Source of the DNA: Candidatus Latescibacterota bacterium
Lineage (GTDB): Bacteria; Latescibacterota; UBA2968; UBA8231
Reading direction: 5' to 3'
DNA: 64,000 bases
Assembly (NCBI GenBank): GCA_022819745.1
Contig: JAJEGS010000062.1
Location: 1-64,000 of the forward strand
In this document: piece after piece, positions 16,754 to 25,797 of the stretch
How positions within the stretch are numbered: the stretch's first letter is position 1
Layout: every line of letters starts with the position of its first letter
Notes under the pieces: model-generated
The model's input: only the letters and a program-made list of their open reading frames with translations
What the model was told of the DNA's origin: nothing
The model's database searches: none
Made by a program: the position numbers and the translations under genes

Positions 16754-17685
16754 AGAAGGTCTGTCTAGTAGGATGCGGCACCATCGGTCGCCTGCACGCG
16801 AAAAACCTCGTCGGCAAGGTCGAGCTATCCTTTCACAGCCGCACGCAAGCTAGCGCAGAGACCCTCAGCCGCCAATGCGGCGGGAGGCAGGTCTTCGCAT
16901 CGTACGCCGAAGTCCTCGACAGCGCGGTGGATGCGGTGCTGATCAGCTCGCCGCCAGATGCCCATCGGCCACAAGTCGTCGCCGCATTGGCCACCGGCAA
17001 GGCGGTGTTGGTGGAAAAGCCGTTGTGCGCCACAGCAGACGATTTGGCCGCCATTGGCACGGCCGCAGCAGCCCATCCAGATGCGCTGCTGATGATCGCG
17101 GAAAACTACTACTACAAGCCCTCGCTCAAGCTGCTCAAGTGGATCATCCAGCAGGGTTTTATCGGCCAAGTGCAACAGGCGATTATCGGCAAACGCTTTA
17201 CGCAAGATGCCACGGGATGGAAAAGCGGCTACGGCGCGCTGCTGGAGGGAGGAATCCACTTCGTGGCCCTCGGAGCAGACCTTTTCGCTGACGCGCCCCA
17301 GCGGGTGACCGCAGAATTCCCCGGACACCAGGCAGGCGAGCCGGAGCGGAATTCGATAGTGCGAGTCGAATACTCATCCGGGGCCGAGATGGTGTTGCGC
17401 TACGCTTGGAACACCTTCAGCTTGACCAAGGGCATCTTTCAGCACGCGCGGATTTTGGGGACCGAGGGGCGCATCGTCTTTGAGTGCAATGGGCTATACG
17501 TGCGGTTGCGAGGACGGCGCAAGCGACTCTACTTTCCGGGCATAGGGGATTTGATGGGCTACAAGGGCATGACGCAGGACTTCTTGCAGTGTTTGCAGGA
17601 GCCGGGGCGGCAGCCGTATTCGGACTTGGCGCGGGCGGAACGGGATTTGGGCATTGTATTTACAGCGTATAAAGGACTGAAATAG
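16750..17685 (+). CDS. Gfo/Idh/MocA-family NAD(P)-dependent oxidoreductase
   Basis: The gene starts at ATG 16750 in an ATGA overlap with the GMC gene, giving 311 residues. The Rossmann motif is VGCGTIGRLHAKNL, followed by the family hallmark VEKPLC (Lys-Pro) and the catalytic-domain segment GGIHFVALGADLF. Such enzymes oxidise or reduce sugars, inositols and related alcohols. In this operon it would act on the product or precursor of the GMC reaction. The third gene of a tightly overlapping set, it is followed 1 bp later by ettA. Confidence 0.9.
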   Translation: MKKVCLVGCGTIGRLHAKNLVGKVELSFHSRTQASAETLSRQCGGRQVFASYAEVLDSAVDAVLISSPPDAHRPQVVAALATGKAVLVEKPLCATADDLAAIGTAAAAHPDALLMIAENYYYKPSLKLLKWIIQQGFIGQVQQAIIGKRFTQDATGWKSGYGALLEGGIHFVALGADLFADAPQRVTAEFPGHQAGEPERNSIVRVEYSSGAEMVLRYAWNTFSLTKGIFQHARILGTEGRIVFECNGLYVRLRGRRKRLYFPGIGDLMGYKGMTQDFLQCLQEPGRQPYSDLARAERDLGIVFTAYKGLK

Positions 17686-17686
17686 C

Positions 17687-19369
17687 ATGAGCGAAGCGGA
17701 AAAAATCATCTATTCGATGTACAAGGTGAGCAAGCACTACAACCGGAAGGTAGTTATCGCCGACATTTCACTGTCGTATTTCTACGGAGCCAAAATCGGC
17801 GTGTTGGGCTTGAATGGGTCGGGGAAGAGCACGCTGTTGCGGATTATGGCGGGCATCGACAGCGAATACGAGGGGGACATTAGCGTCCAGCCGGGATTTA
17901 CCGTGGGATACCTAGAACAAGAACCCGAGTTAGAAAAGGGCAAGACGGTTAAGGAGATCGTCGAAGAAGGCGTGCAGGAGACCGTGGATTTGCTGCGCGA
18001 GTACGAAGACATCAACGCCCAGTTCGCCGAACCCATGGACGACGACGCCATGAACGCCCTGATCGAGCGGCAGGCCACCGTAGCCGAACAACTCGACGCG
18101 GTCGGAGCTTGGGATTTGGACAGTCGGCTGGATATGGCCATGGACGCGCTGCGTTGTCCACCCGAAGACCAAGAGGTCTCTACGCTTTCGGGCGGCGAGC
18201 GGCGGCGGGTGGCTCTGTGCCGGTTGTTGCTCCGCCAGCCGGATATTCTGCTCCTCGACGAGCCGACCAACCACCTCGACGCCGAGACCGTGGCGTGGCT
18301 AGAGGGGCATTTGCATCAGTACCAGGGGACGGTGATCGCCGTCACCCACGACCGGTATTTTCTCGACAATGTGGCGGGCTGGATTCTGGAGCTGGATCAG
18401 GGACGCGGTGTGCCGTGGAAGGGGAACTACTCGTCGTGGTTAGAGCAGAAAAAGGAGCGCCTGCGCCTAGAAGAAAAGAGCGAGAGCGAAAGACAGCGGA
18501 CGCTGGAGCGCGAGCTGGAGTGGATCCGCATGACGCCGAGGGCCAAACAGCAGAAGAACAAGGCGAGGATCAGGGCCTACGAGGAATTGCTAAACCAAGA
18601 TCGAGTGCAGCGGAACGAGGAGGTACAGCTCTACATTCCGCCGGGACCGCGGCTAGGCGATATCGCCATCGAGGCTAAAGGCGTGAGCAAGCGCTACGGC
18701 GACCGCATCATCTTCGAGAACATGGATTTCGCGCTGCCCTCGGGCGGGATCGTCGGAGTCATCGGCCCCAACGGCGCGGGCAAGACAACCCTGTTCCGGC
18801 TGATTACCGGCCAGGAGACCGCCGACAGCGGCCAGCTCCGCATCGGCGAGACCGTGCAACTCGGGTATGTCGATCAGAGCCGAGAGACCCTTGTGGGAGA
18901 AAACACGGTCTGGCAGGAGGTCTCGGGCGGCGAGGAAGAGCTTGAGCTAGGCGAGCGCAAGGTAAATTCACGGGCGTACCTCGCGCGCTTCAACTTCCTT
19001 GGTGCCGACCAGCAGCAGAAGGTTGGGACGCTCTCGGGCGGACAGCGCAATCGAGTCCATCTGGCCAAGGTGCTCAAGGAGCAAGCCAACGTATTCCTGC
19101 TCGACGAGCCGACCAACGACCTAGACGTGCATACGCTGCGGGCACTGGAGGAGGGGCTGGAAAACTTCGCCGGCTGCGTAGTAGTCATCAGCCACGATCG
19201 ATGGTTTTTAGACCGCATCGCCACACACATTCTGGCCTTTGAAGGCGACAGCCAAGTCTATTGGTTCGAGGGCAACTTTTCCGAGTACGAGGAAAACAAG
19301 AAGGCGCGGCTAGGTGAGGATTCGGTCGTACCCCAGCGGGTCCGCTACCGTCAGTTGACGCGGGATTAA
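17687..19369 (+). CDS. ettA: energy-dependent translational throttle protein EttA (ABC-F)
   Basis: EttA is a soluble ABC-F ATPase that binds the ribosomal E site and gates elongation according to the ATP/ADP ratio. The protein has 560 residues, two ABC domains (Walker A GLNGSGKST and GPNGAGKTT; signatures STLSGGERRR and GTLSGGQRNR; DEPTNHLD and DEPTNDLD), the internal arm, and the EttA-type linker RTLERELEWIRMTPRAKQQK. The start MSEAEKIIYSMYKVSKHYN matches EttA orthologues. It follows the Gfo/Idh gene by 1 bp. Confidence 0.95.
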   Translation: MSEAEKIIYSMYKVSKHYNRKVVIADISLSYFYGAKIGVLGLNGSGKSTLLRIMAGIDSEYEGDISVQPGFTVGYLEQEPELEKGKTVKEIVEEGVQETVDLLREYEDINAQFAEPMDDDAMNALIERQATVAEQLDAVGAWDLDSRLDMAMDALRCPPEDQEVSTLSGGERRRVALCRLLLRQPDILLLDEPTNHLDAETVAWLEGHLHQYQGTVIAVTHDRYFLDNVAGWILELDQGRGVPWKGNYSSWLEQKKERLRLEEKSESERQRTLERELEWIRMTPRAKQQKNKARIRAYEELLNQDRVQRNEEVQLYIPPGPRLGDIAIEAKGVSKRYGDRIIFENMDFALPSGGIVGVIGPNGAGKTTLFRLITGQETADSGQLRIGETVQLGYVDQSRETLVGENTVWQEVSGGEEELELGERKVNSRAYLARFNFLGADQQQKVGTLSGGQRNRVHLAKVLKEQANVFLLDEPTNDLDVHTLRALEEGLENFAGCVVVISHDRWFLDRIATHILAFEGDSQVYWFEGNFSEYEENKKARLGEDSVVPQRVRYRQLTRD

Positions 19370-19449
19370 GTTGTACGACAACACCTTGCTCCTGTTATCA
19401 TTCTAATGTACCGTTCAATAATGACCTTATAGCAGGATGTGTCTGAGCT

Positions 19450-20007
19450 ATGACAAATGTTGCAGCTACTCTAGATGACCTGCGCCATGTAGCAGAAAAC
19501 GGCAAAGCCGAACTGGTCAAAGGAGAGTTAGTACTCATGTCGCCGACAGGAGGGTTGCCGGGGTATGCGGCGGGCGAGATTTTCGCCAGCTTGCGGGAAT
19601 ACGCACAGCGGACCCGCACCGGGTACGCCTTCGCGGATAATGTCGGTTTTATCGTCGATTTGCCCGAGCGCCAGTCGTTCAGCCCGGACGCGGCGTTCTA
19701 TACGGGTGAACTGACGATGAAGTTTCTCAACGGGCCACCCGTCTTCGCCGTTGAGGTCCGCAGCGAAGGCGATTATGGTCCGACGGCAGAGCAGGAGATG
19801 GAGCAAAAGCGGAAGGACTATTTCGCCGCTGGGACGCTGGTCGTTTGGGACGTGGACTTGATGAGTGAGGATGTGGTAAGATGTTACAAGGCCATAAATC
19901 CCGACGAGCCGATCGCCTATCGGCGGGGCGAGTCGGCAGCGGCCGAGCCGGCGGTCCCGGGATGGACGCTGGCCGTGGACCGTCTTTTTCCTGATGGAGC
20001 GGCGTAG
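19450..20007 (+). CDS. Uma2-family (DUF820) putative endonuclease
   Basis: The 185 residues match the Uma2 PD-(D/E)XK-fold family: a GKAELVKGELVLMSP opening, SPDAAFYTG with the first acidic residue, VFAVEVRSEGDYG (E-x-R/K core) and KRKDYFAAGTLVVWDVD with the late Lys and Asp. Family members are frequent, highly paralogous and mostly uncharacterised, with suggested nuclease activity. It lies alone on this strand, followed by the small gene at 20063. Confidence 0.85.
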   Translation: MTNVAATLDDLRHVAENGKAELVKGELVLMSPTGGLPGYAAGEIFASLREYAQRTRTGYAFADNVGFIVDLPERQSFSPDAAFYTGELTMKFLNGPPVFAVEVRSEGDYGPTAEQEMEQKRKDYFAAGTLVVWDVDLMSEDVVRCYKAINPDEPIAYRRGESAAAEPAVPGWTLAVDRLFPDGAA

Positions 20008-20062
20008 CCTTTCCAGAGACGCTAATCGCCGTTTCTCGCGTATAATCCCGAAAAAACGACTC

Positions 20063-20269
20063 GTGCATACAGAACGCCAAAACACACTAAGCGAAACCGA
20101 GCGTCTGCAACTCGCCCGCCAAGCCTTTGCCGATTACTACGCCCGCTGTTTCTGGTATATGCGCCGGGATCTGGAAATCGGCATCGGCGATATACCCGAG
20201 ATCGCACGGGGCTTGCGCCTGCACGGAGGCCGACAGGGATTTATCTTGGCCGCCCGCCTATGCCCCTAA
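20063..20269 (+). CDS. small protein preceding an AbiEii-like nucleotidyltransferase
   Basis: A 68-residue frame from GTG 20063 (an in-frame start further up is possible) encodes a helical protein, ETERLQLARQAFADYYARCF through EIARGLRLHGGRQGFILAARLC. Its last codons overlap the nucleotidyltransferase start (CTATGCCCCTAA). The position is that of an antitoxin or accessory subunit. I do not recognise the family; the start codon is uncertain. Confidence 0.5.
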   Translation: MHTERQNTLSETERLQLARQAFADYYARCFWYMRRDLEIGIGDIPEIARGLRLHGGRQGFILAARLCP

Positions 20270-21051
20270 GCGCGTTTCAGCAATCCATCCTGCGTTTGCT
20301 AGCGCAAAACCGCAGCCCAGAGAGCTATGTAGCTGGTGCTACGGTCCTGCACCAAATTCCCGACAGTCCGCGTTTTTCCGATGACCTAGATATGTTCCAC
20401 GACGTAGAAGACAGCGTCGCGCGGAGTGCCGCGTTTGACGTTGCCGTCCTGGACGCGAATGGCTTTGCGATCGAATGGATTTTGCGGCAGCCGGCCTATC
20501 TCAGGGCCATCGCGGCGAAGGAAGGGCAGTCCCTTCGATTGGAGTGGGCTCAGGATTCCGCTTTCCGCTTTTTTCCCGTTGAGCAAGACGAACTATGCGG
20601 TTATCGCCTGCACCGGGCCGACGCGGCCACCAACAAGGTGTTGGCTTTGGCCGGACGCCGAGAGGCGCGCGATTTCATCGACGTTCTGCACTTAGACGGC
20701 AGCTATCTCTCATTGGGAGCGCTGTGTTGGGCGGCCTGTGGGAAAGATCAGGGCTATACGCCGGATTTCTTGCTCGACCAGTTAAATCGCAACGCGGCTT
20801 TTACCCAAGAGGAAATCCAGCGGCTAGACTTGACGGTCCCCCAGACGCTATCAGATCTGAAGCGGCAGTGGTGTGCGGCAATGGAGCGGGCCAGTAGGTT
20901 GCTAACCGCGCTGCCTGTGAGCGAAGTAGGTTGCCTCTATCTCGACAGACAACAGTCCGTTCCCGTGCAACCCGACCCGACACACGAGGCATTTGCCTCA
21001 TTGCAACGGCATTTTGGGTCCGTGCGCGGCGCTTGGCCTAAAATCTGTTGA
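20260..21051 (+). CDS. AbiEii/AbiGii-like nucleotidyltransferase
   Basis: This 263-residue protein has the nucleotidyltransferase-fold signature YVAGATVLH followed by PRFSDDLDMFHD, where SDDLD carries the metal-binding acidic pair, and a supporting DAATNKVLALAGRREARDFID segment with the Lys found in AbiEii proteins. AbiEii toxins nucleotidylate RNA targets such as tRNA acceptor ends. The overlap with the 68-residue gene suggests a two-gene module. A terminator-like hairpin lies about 110 bp downstream. Confidence 0.78.
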   Translation: MPLSAFQQSILRLLAQNRSPESYVAGATVLHQIPDSPRFSDDLDMFHDVEDSVARSAAFDVAVLDANGFAIEWILRQPAYLRAIAAKEGQSLRLEWAQDSAFRFFPVEQDELCGYRLHRADAATNKVLALAGRREARDFIDVLHLDGSYLSLGALCWAACGKDQGYTPDFLLDQLNRNAAFTQEEIQRLDLTVPQTLSDLKRQWCAAMERASRLLTALPVSEVGCLYLDRQQSVPVQPDPTHEAFASLQRHFGSVRGAWPKIC

Positions 21052-21161
21052 TTACTCGAATTCGCAAGAACGTAAACACCATCAAGAAACGGCTGAACTA
21101 GGTGCCATTCCGACAGAGCGACCCGCAATTTTTTTGCTAAAAAGCTCGTTATAAGAGCAGG

Positions 21162-21198
21162 AAAAGCCTTCGATGTTGGGATAAGGTCGAAGGCTTTT
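21162..21198 (+). terminator. Rho-independent terminator downstream of the AbiEii-like gene
   Basis: A perfect 12-bp stem (AAAAGCCTTCGA at 21162-21173, TCGAAGGCTTTT at 21187-21198) with a 13-nt loop, followed by ACGTTTT. The U tract on the plus strand is short and interrupted, so efficiency is uncertain. Confidence 0.7.
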
Positions 21199-21264
21199 AC
21201 GTTTTATCTGAATGGATAAAATCGTCCTTAAAGTCATGTATGCTAATCTTTTTGTCAAATAGAC

Positions 21265-21313
21265 TTGACATTACGATTTTTCGGCTTATGTTCTTTAGTA
21301 AAGCAGACTTTAC
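21265..21313 (+). promoter_or_regulatory. sigma-70-type promoter with palindromic operator
   Basis: TTGACA (21265-21270), a 16-bp spacer and TATGTT (21287-21292) form a good housekeeping promoter. Just downstream, GTAAAGCAGACTTTAC (21298-21313) is a perfect 6-bp dyad with a 4-bp centre, placed at the expected start of transcription. It is well suited to autorepression by the HTH protein encoded second in this operon. Confidence 0.6.
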
Positions 21314-21336
21314 TTTATGGAAAGGACAGCAGACTT

Positions 21337-21756
21337 ATGGAGAAGCTCATGGTCAATTTGAGTGGTCTTACTAGCGGCAGTGCAAAAAACACAATTCGCT
21401 TTCTTTGTTGGACCTTTGCTTGGTCGATGACGATGGTGTTGGCCGACAAAGCGATATTATACGAATGGCATTCCTCTGCTTTGATCTCCGCTATCGCAAT
21501 CGTCCTCAACGCGGGTATCGGCATCGGCATGATCCTGTCGTATTTACGCCACCTGAAATACATGGATGAGCTACAGCGCAAAATCCAACTCGATGCACTG
21601 GCTATAGCTATGGGCGTCGCGCTCGTCGGCAGTTTTAGTTATTCGCTGATGGTAACTGCAAAATTCATAACGGACGCCGAAGTCTCAGATATCATTTTGC
21701 TGATGACGTTTACCTTCGTGGTCTCAGTTATCGTCGGCCATCTCCGCTACCGATGA
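21337..21756 (+). CDS. small four-helix membrane protein paired with an HTH regulator
   Basis: From ATG 21337 (after GGAAAGG) the protein is 139 residues with four hydrophobic helices; an upstream in-frame start would overlap the promoter. It resembles the DUF2178-like membrane proteins often encoded with a short Xre regulator. The stop overlaps the regulator start (ATGA). Function unknown; such pairs are proposed to sense membrane or redox state, but nothing in the sequence shows it. Confidence 0.75.
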   Translation: MEKLMVNLSGLTSGSAKNTIRFLCWTFAWSMTMVLADKAILYEWHSSALISAIAIVLNAGIGIGMILSYLRHLKYMDELQRKIQLDALAIAMGVALVGSFSYSLMVTAKFITDAEVSDIILLMTFTFVVSVIVGHLRYR

Positions 21757-21950
21757 AAAATCGCCTAAAGGTGTTGCGCGCCGAGCGCGACTGGACCCAA
21801 GCCGATCTCGCGGAGCGTCTAGAGGTCTCGCGGCAAACGGTGAACGCCCTCGAAAAGGGCAAATACGACCCCAGTCTGCCGCTGGCATTTAAGATCGCCC
21901 ACATTTTCTCCGCACCGATCGAAGCGATTTTTATTTACGAAACGGAATAA
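21753..21950 (+). CDS. short Xre/HTH_3-family transcriptional regulator
   Basis: Sixty-five residues form a single HTH_3 domain: RLKVLRAERDWTQADLAERL, recognition helix SRQTVNALEKGKYDPSLPLA, and a tail FSAPIEAIFIYE typical of YozG-like regulators. It overlaps the membrane protein gene by 4 bp and probably binds the GTAAAG/CTTTAC operator upstream. Confidence 0.9.
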   Translation: MKNRLKVLRAERDWTQADLAERLEVSRQTVNALEKGKYDPSLPLAFKIAHIFSAPIEAIFIYETE

Positions 21951-21970
21951 GGGGTAAGCGGTCAAAAAAG

Positions 21971-22009
21971 AGAAAGCCCCCGACACCATACCAGCGTCGG
22001 GGGCTTTCT
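21971..22009. terminator. bidirectional terminator between convergent genes
   Basis: A 14-bp perfect stem (AGAAAGCCCCCGAC / GTCGGGGGCTTTCT) with an 11-nt loop has A- and T-rich flanks on both sides (AAAAAAGAGAAAG and TTTCTCAGTTTT). It separates the HTH gene from the convergent molybdenum hydroxylase operon. Confidence 0.9.
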
Positions 22010-22028
22010 CAGTTTTATAAACAGTCAC

Positions 22029-22844
22029 TCAGGCGATCGCCGCAAGCGCCTTGCGAGCGAAAACCTTGGCCAAGTGACGGCGGTACTCCTCACCAGCAAA
22101 GTGGTCGGCGAGCACCTCCTGGCCGTCGGCTGCCTGTGCGGCGGCAGCGGCGATCGATTCTTCGCTCAAGCCGCCGCTGAGGGCCTCTTCAACCCCACTA
22201 TCGCGGAAGGCCGCATTGGCCACGCCCGTAAAGGCGACCTTGACCGCGCCTCCGGCTGAGGCGACAGCGCAGCCCACCACGGCAAAACGCGAGGCCGGAT
22301 GCGGGAACTTGACATACGCCGACTTGTCCGCTGCCGGGACGCGCACCTCGGTGATGATCTCGTCCGGCGCGAGTGCAGTCAAAAACAGATCAAAGAAAAA
22401 CTCGTCCGCCGGAATTGAACGCCCACCGTCGGGTCCCCTGACGACAATCTCAGCCCCCAGCGCCAAAATAGCGGCCGGATAGTCAGCCGCCGGGTCGGCG
22501 TGGGCCAAGGACCCGCCAATGGTGCCCTTGTTGCGCACCTGGGGATCGCCGATAACCGAAGCGGCTTGGGCCAAGGCCGAGGCGTTGGCACTCACCAAGC
22601 CCGAGGACTCGATCTGGTGGTGGGTAGTAGTCGCACCAATAGCAATGGTGCCGCCGTCCTCTCTGATGTAGTTGAGCTCGGCGAGCCGACCTATGTCGAT
22701 CAGCGCGCCCGGTGACGACAGGCGCAGCTTCATGGCCGGTAACAAACTGTGGCCGCCAGCTAAGAGCTTGGCGTCGTCCGAGAGGAGCTCAATCGCCTCA
22801 TCTACTGAAGAGGGACGATGATAGTCAAACGCAACAGGTATCAT
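22029..22844 (-). CDS. molybdenum hydroxylase FAD subunit (CoxM-type)
   Basis: The 271-residue flavoprotein carries electrons from the Fe-S subunit to the acceptor. The FAD-binding motifs AKLLAGGHSLLPAMKLRLS and IGDPQVRNKGTIGGSLAHADPAAD (the AGGHS and TIGG motifs) are intact. It is encoded last in the order S-L-M on this strand, 13 bp after the large subunit. Confidence 0.92.
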   Translation of the reverse strand: MIPVAFDYHRPSSVDEAIELLSDDAKLLAGGHSLLPAMKLRLSSPGALIDIGRLAELNYIREDGGTIAIGATTTHHQIESSGLVSANASALAQAASVIGDPQVRNKGTIGGSLAHADPAADYPAAILALGAEIVVRGPDGGRSIPADEFFFDLFLTALAPDEIITEVRVPAADKSAYVKFPHPASRFAVVGCAVASAGGAVKVAFTGVANAAFRDSGVEEALSGGLSEESIAAAAAQAADGQEVLADHFAGEEYRRHLAKVFARKALAAIA

Positions 22845-22857
22845 GGTCGTCTTCTCC

Positions 22858-25230
22858 TTAGCTGGCTTGCTGGATGGCTTGCCACACCTTCTGCGGCGTC
22901 AGCGGCATCGCAAGGTCGCGCACGCCCAACGGCCACAGGGCATCGATCACGGCGTTGACAATAGCTGGCGGCGAGCCAATCGTGCCGGTCTCGCCAGCGC
23001 CTTTGACGCCGAGAGGATTGTGCGGGCAGGGCGTGACAGTGTGGTCGGTTTCAAAGGAAGGCAGGTCGTCGGCGCGCGGCAGGACGTAGTCCATGTACGA
23101 GCCAGAAATGAGCTGGCCGCTGTCGTCGTACACCGCTTCCTCAAACAGGGCTTGGCCAATGCCGTGCGTAATGCCGCCTGCTACTTGGCCTTCGACGATC
23201 ATGGGATTGACGATATTGCCCACGTCGTCAACGGCCACGTAGCGCCGCACCGCAATCACGCCGGTCTCGGCATCCACTTCCACGACCGCTATGTGGGCAC
23301 CAAAGGGGAAGGTAAAATTGGCCGGGTCGTAAAAGCTAGTAAACTCCAGCCCCGGCTCCAGCCCCTCGGGAAAATTGTGCGGCACGTACGCGGCCAACGC
23401 GACCTCGCCAAAGGCGATCGACTGGTCGGTGCCCCTAACAGTCCAACTGCCCTCGGCGAATTCGAGGTCCTCCTCGGCGGCTTCGAGCAAGTGGGCCGCG
23501 ATTTTGGCCCCTTTCTCCTTGATCTTATCCATGCTCTTGACGATGGCCGTGCCGCCGACGGCCAGCGAGCGCGAGCCATACGTGCCCATGCCAAAGGGCA
23601 CGGACTCGGTGTCGCCGTGAATGATATCCACGTCTTCGATCCCCACGCCCAACCCGTCGGCCACCACCTGGGCGAAGGTTGTCTCGTGACCCTGCCCGTG
23701 CGAGTGGCTGCCGGTGAAGACCGTGACTTTGCCGGTGGGCTGGACGCGGACGCCCGCGCTCTCGAACAGGCCAGCGCGCGCACCCAATGCGCCAACTACG
23801 GCCGAGGGCGCAATGCCGCAGGCTTCTATATAGGTTGAAAAGCCTATGCCGATATGGCGGCCATTGCCGGCGGCGCGGGCCTGTGCCTGCTCTACGCGCA
23901 GCTCGTCGTAGCCGATGGCCGCGAGAGCTTTTTCGAGCACAGCCCCGTAGTTGCCGCTGTCGTATTGCAGGGCCACTTGGGTCTGATAGCCTTCCTGCTC
24001 GACGCCGTCAAAGGGCGGGATGAAGTTTTTGCTCCGCAGTTGGGCCGGGTCGCGGCCCGTCTCCAAGGCGGCCTGCTCAACCGTGCGCTCAAGGACGTAC
24101 GTGGCCTCGGGACGGCCCGCGCCGCGCAGAGCGTCAACTGGCGTGGTGTTGGTGAAGACGCCAGTGACATCGACGTGGACCGCCGGGGTCGTGTACAGCC
24201 CCTGCAAGAGCGTGCCGTAGAGATACGTGGGCACACACGGCGCGAAGGTCGATAGGTACGCGCCGAGGTTGGCGACAGTTTTGACCCGCAGGCCGACGAA
24301 GTTCCCATCGGCGTCGAGGCCAAGATCAACCTTGGTATGGTGGTCGCGGCCGTGGGCGTCGGTGAGGAATGCCTCGCTGCGGCTGGCGGTCCACTTGACC
24401 GGACGGCCAAGCTGGCGCGAGCACCACGTGACGAGGACCTCTTCGGCATAGTGAAAAATTTTCGAGCCAAAGCCACCGCCCACATCTGGCGACACCACGC
24501 GCACCTTGTGCTCGGGCAGACCCAAGACAAACGCCGTCATCAGTAGGCGAATGACGTGGGGGTTCTGCGACGAGGTGTAGAGCGTGTAGTGGTCGCGCGC
24601 GCCGTCGTAATCGCCAATGGCGCAGCGCGGCTCAATCGCATTGGGGATGAGCCGTTGGTTGTCGTACTCCAACGTGGTAACGTGCGCGGCACTAGCCAAG
24701 GCCGCGTCCGTGGCCGCTTGATCGCCGAGCTCCCAGTCGAAGGGCGTATTGTTGGGCACGTCGTCGAACAACTGCGGCGCGCCCTCGGCCGTCGCTTGGG
24801 TTGCCGCGACGACCGCGTCCAAAACCTCGTAATCCACAGCCACCAACTCGGCGGCGTCCGCAGCTTGTTCGCGGCTCTCTGCTATGACGATGGCGACCGG
24901 GTCGCCGACGTGGCGCACCTTGGTCGCAGCCAACACCGGGTGGGCTGGCTCCTTCATGGTGTCGCCACTTTTGAAATCCACCTGCCAGCCGCAGGGTAGG
25001 CCGCCGACGCTAGCAGCTTCGAGGTCGGCACCTGTGAACACGGCGACCACACCATCGGCTGCGGCTGCGGCCGTCGTATCGACGCCGTTGATCGCGGCGT
25101 GGGCATGCGGGCTGCGCACGAGCGCCGCAAAGGTCGAGTTGGGCAGGGTAATGTCATCGGTGTAGCGGCCCTTGCCGGTGATAAAGCGCTGGTCTTCGAC
25201 GCGCTTGACGGATTGTCCTATGACTCCCAT
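22858..25230 (-). CDS. molybdenum hydroxylase large subunit (CoxL form II type)
   Basis: The 790 residues bind the molybdopterin cytosine dinucleotide cofactor in a dimeric L-M-S enzyme. The active-site loop reads LRGAGRPEA. Form I true aerobic CO dehydrogenases carry AYRCSFR; AYRGAGR-type loops mark form II, whose natural substrates are mostly unknown. Other Mo-cofactor motifs ([40 protein letters not shown]) are present, including the catalytic Glu in GAGETG. This is therefore probably a purine, aldehyde or heterocycle oxidase rather than a CO dehydrogenase, although a CoxG homologue and a CoxDEF-like set occur in the window. Confidence 0.92.
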   Translation of the reverse strand: MGVIGQSVKRVEDQRFITGKGRYTDDITLPNSTFAALVRSPHAHAAINGVDTTAAAAADGVVAVFTGADLEAASVGGLPCGWQVDFKSGDTMKEPAHPVLAATKVRHVGDPVAIVIAESREQAADAAELVAVDYEVLDAVVAATQATAEGAPQLFDDVPNNTPFDWELGDQAATDAALASAAHVTTLEYDNQRLIPNAIEPRCAIGDYDGARDHYTLYTSSQNPHVIRLLMTAFVLGLPEHKVRVVSPDVGGGFGSKIFHYAEEVLVTWCSRQLGRPVKWTASRSEAFLTDAHGRDHHTKVDLGLDADGNFVGLRVKTVANLGAYLSTFAPCVPTYLYGTLLQGLYTTPAVHVDVTGVFTNTTPVDALRGAGRPEATYVLERTVEQAALETGRDPAQLRSKNFIPPFDGVEQEGYQTQVALQYDSGNYGAVLEKALAAIGYDELRVEQAQARAAGNGRHIGIGFSTYIEACGIAPSAVVGALGARAGLFESAGVRVQPTGKVTVFTGSHSHGQGHETTFAQVVADGLGVGIEDVDIIHGDTESVPFGMGTYGSRSLAVGGTAIVKSMDKIKEKGAKIAAHLLEAAEEDLEFAEGSWTVRGTDQSIAFGEVALAAYVPHNFPEGLEPGLEFTSFYDPANFTFPFGAHIAVVEVDAETGVIAVRRYVAVDDVGNIVNPMIVEGQVAGGITHGIGQALFEEAVYDDSGQLISGSYMDYVLPRADDLPSFETDHTVTPCPHNPLGVKGAGETGTIGSPPAIVNAVIDALWPLGVRDLAMPLTPQKVWQAIQQAS

Positions 25231-25239
25231 AGCGGCCTC

Positions 25240-25704
25240 CTATGCGCTTTCGGCGGCGTGTTGGACCGCCTTGATGATGTTGTCGTAGCCCGTGCAGCGG
25301 CAAAAATTGCCTTCGAGCGCGTGGCGAATCTCCGCGTCGCTGGGCGTTGCGTTGTGCTCTAGCAACTGCCAAGCGGCCATAATCATGCCGGGCGTGCAAA
25401 AGCCGCACTGCAAGCCGTGGGTCTCGCGGAAGGCTTCCTGTAACGGATGCAGCGTGCCGTTGGCCGCAAGCCCTTCGATGGTCGTTATCTCCGCGCCATC
25501 GGCTTGCGCCGCGAGCATGGTGCAGACCTTGACGGCTTGGCCATCGACGATGGCGGTACAGGCACCGCAGTTGCTGGTGTCGCAGCCGACGTGCGTACCT
25601 GTCAGGCCCAACTCCTCGCGCAAATAGCTGACGAGCATCTGGCGCGGCTCCACCTCGTGCTCGTGGGTCTGGCCGTTGACAGTGACCTTGATTGCTACTG
25701 ACAT
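25240..25704 (-). CDS. molybdenum hydroxylase 2Fe-2S subunit (CoxS-type)
   Basis: ATG 25704 is chosen because AGGAGG lies 5 bp before it; this gives 154 residues. The plant-ferredoxin-type cluster is [15 protein letters not shown] with a downstream Cys in KVCTML; the second cluster is [11 protein letters not shown] with [10 protein letters not shown]. It passes electrons from the Mo centre to the FAD subunit. First gene of the S-L-M operon, followed by the large subunit after 9 bp. Confidence 0.94.
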   Translation of the reverse strand: MSVAIKVTVNGQTHEHEVEPRQMLVSYLREELGLTGTHVGCDTSNCGACTAIVDGQAVKVCTMLAAQADGAEITTIEGLAANGTLHPLQEAFRETHGLQCGFCTPGMIMAAWQLLEHNATPSDAEIRHALEGNFCRCTGYDNIIKAVQHAAESA

Positions 25705-25730
25705 AGCCACCTCCTATTGAATCGAATTAA

Positions 25731-25797
25731 GAAGTGCGAATTAGGAATTACGAATTGAGAATTGGGGACGGAAATTCCTAATTCCTAATTGACACTT
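25731..25797. repeat. 26-bp inverted repeat (hairpin) at the end of the coxG-like gene
   Basis: The left arm 25731-25756 (GAAGTGCGAATTAGGAATTA then CGAATT) pairs with the right arm at about 25773-25797, with about 3 mismatches and a 16-nt loop. The right arm overlaps the last codons and stop of the CoxG-like gene. AATTAGGAATTA words recur near 60870 and 63240, suggesting an interspersed palindromic repeat. Confidence 0.65.

Noticed and set aside
22843..23838. Long plus-strand open frames across the molybdenum hydroxylase genes
   Set aside because: They are antisense shadows in GC-rich coding DNA; the minus strand carries complete cofactor-binding motifs.
22858..25230. Calling the large subunit a true CO dehydrogenase
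   Set aside because: The active-site loop is RGAGR rather than the AYRCSFR loop of form I enzymes.
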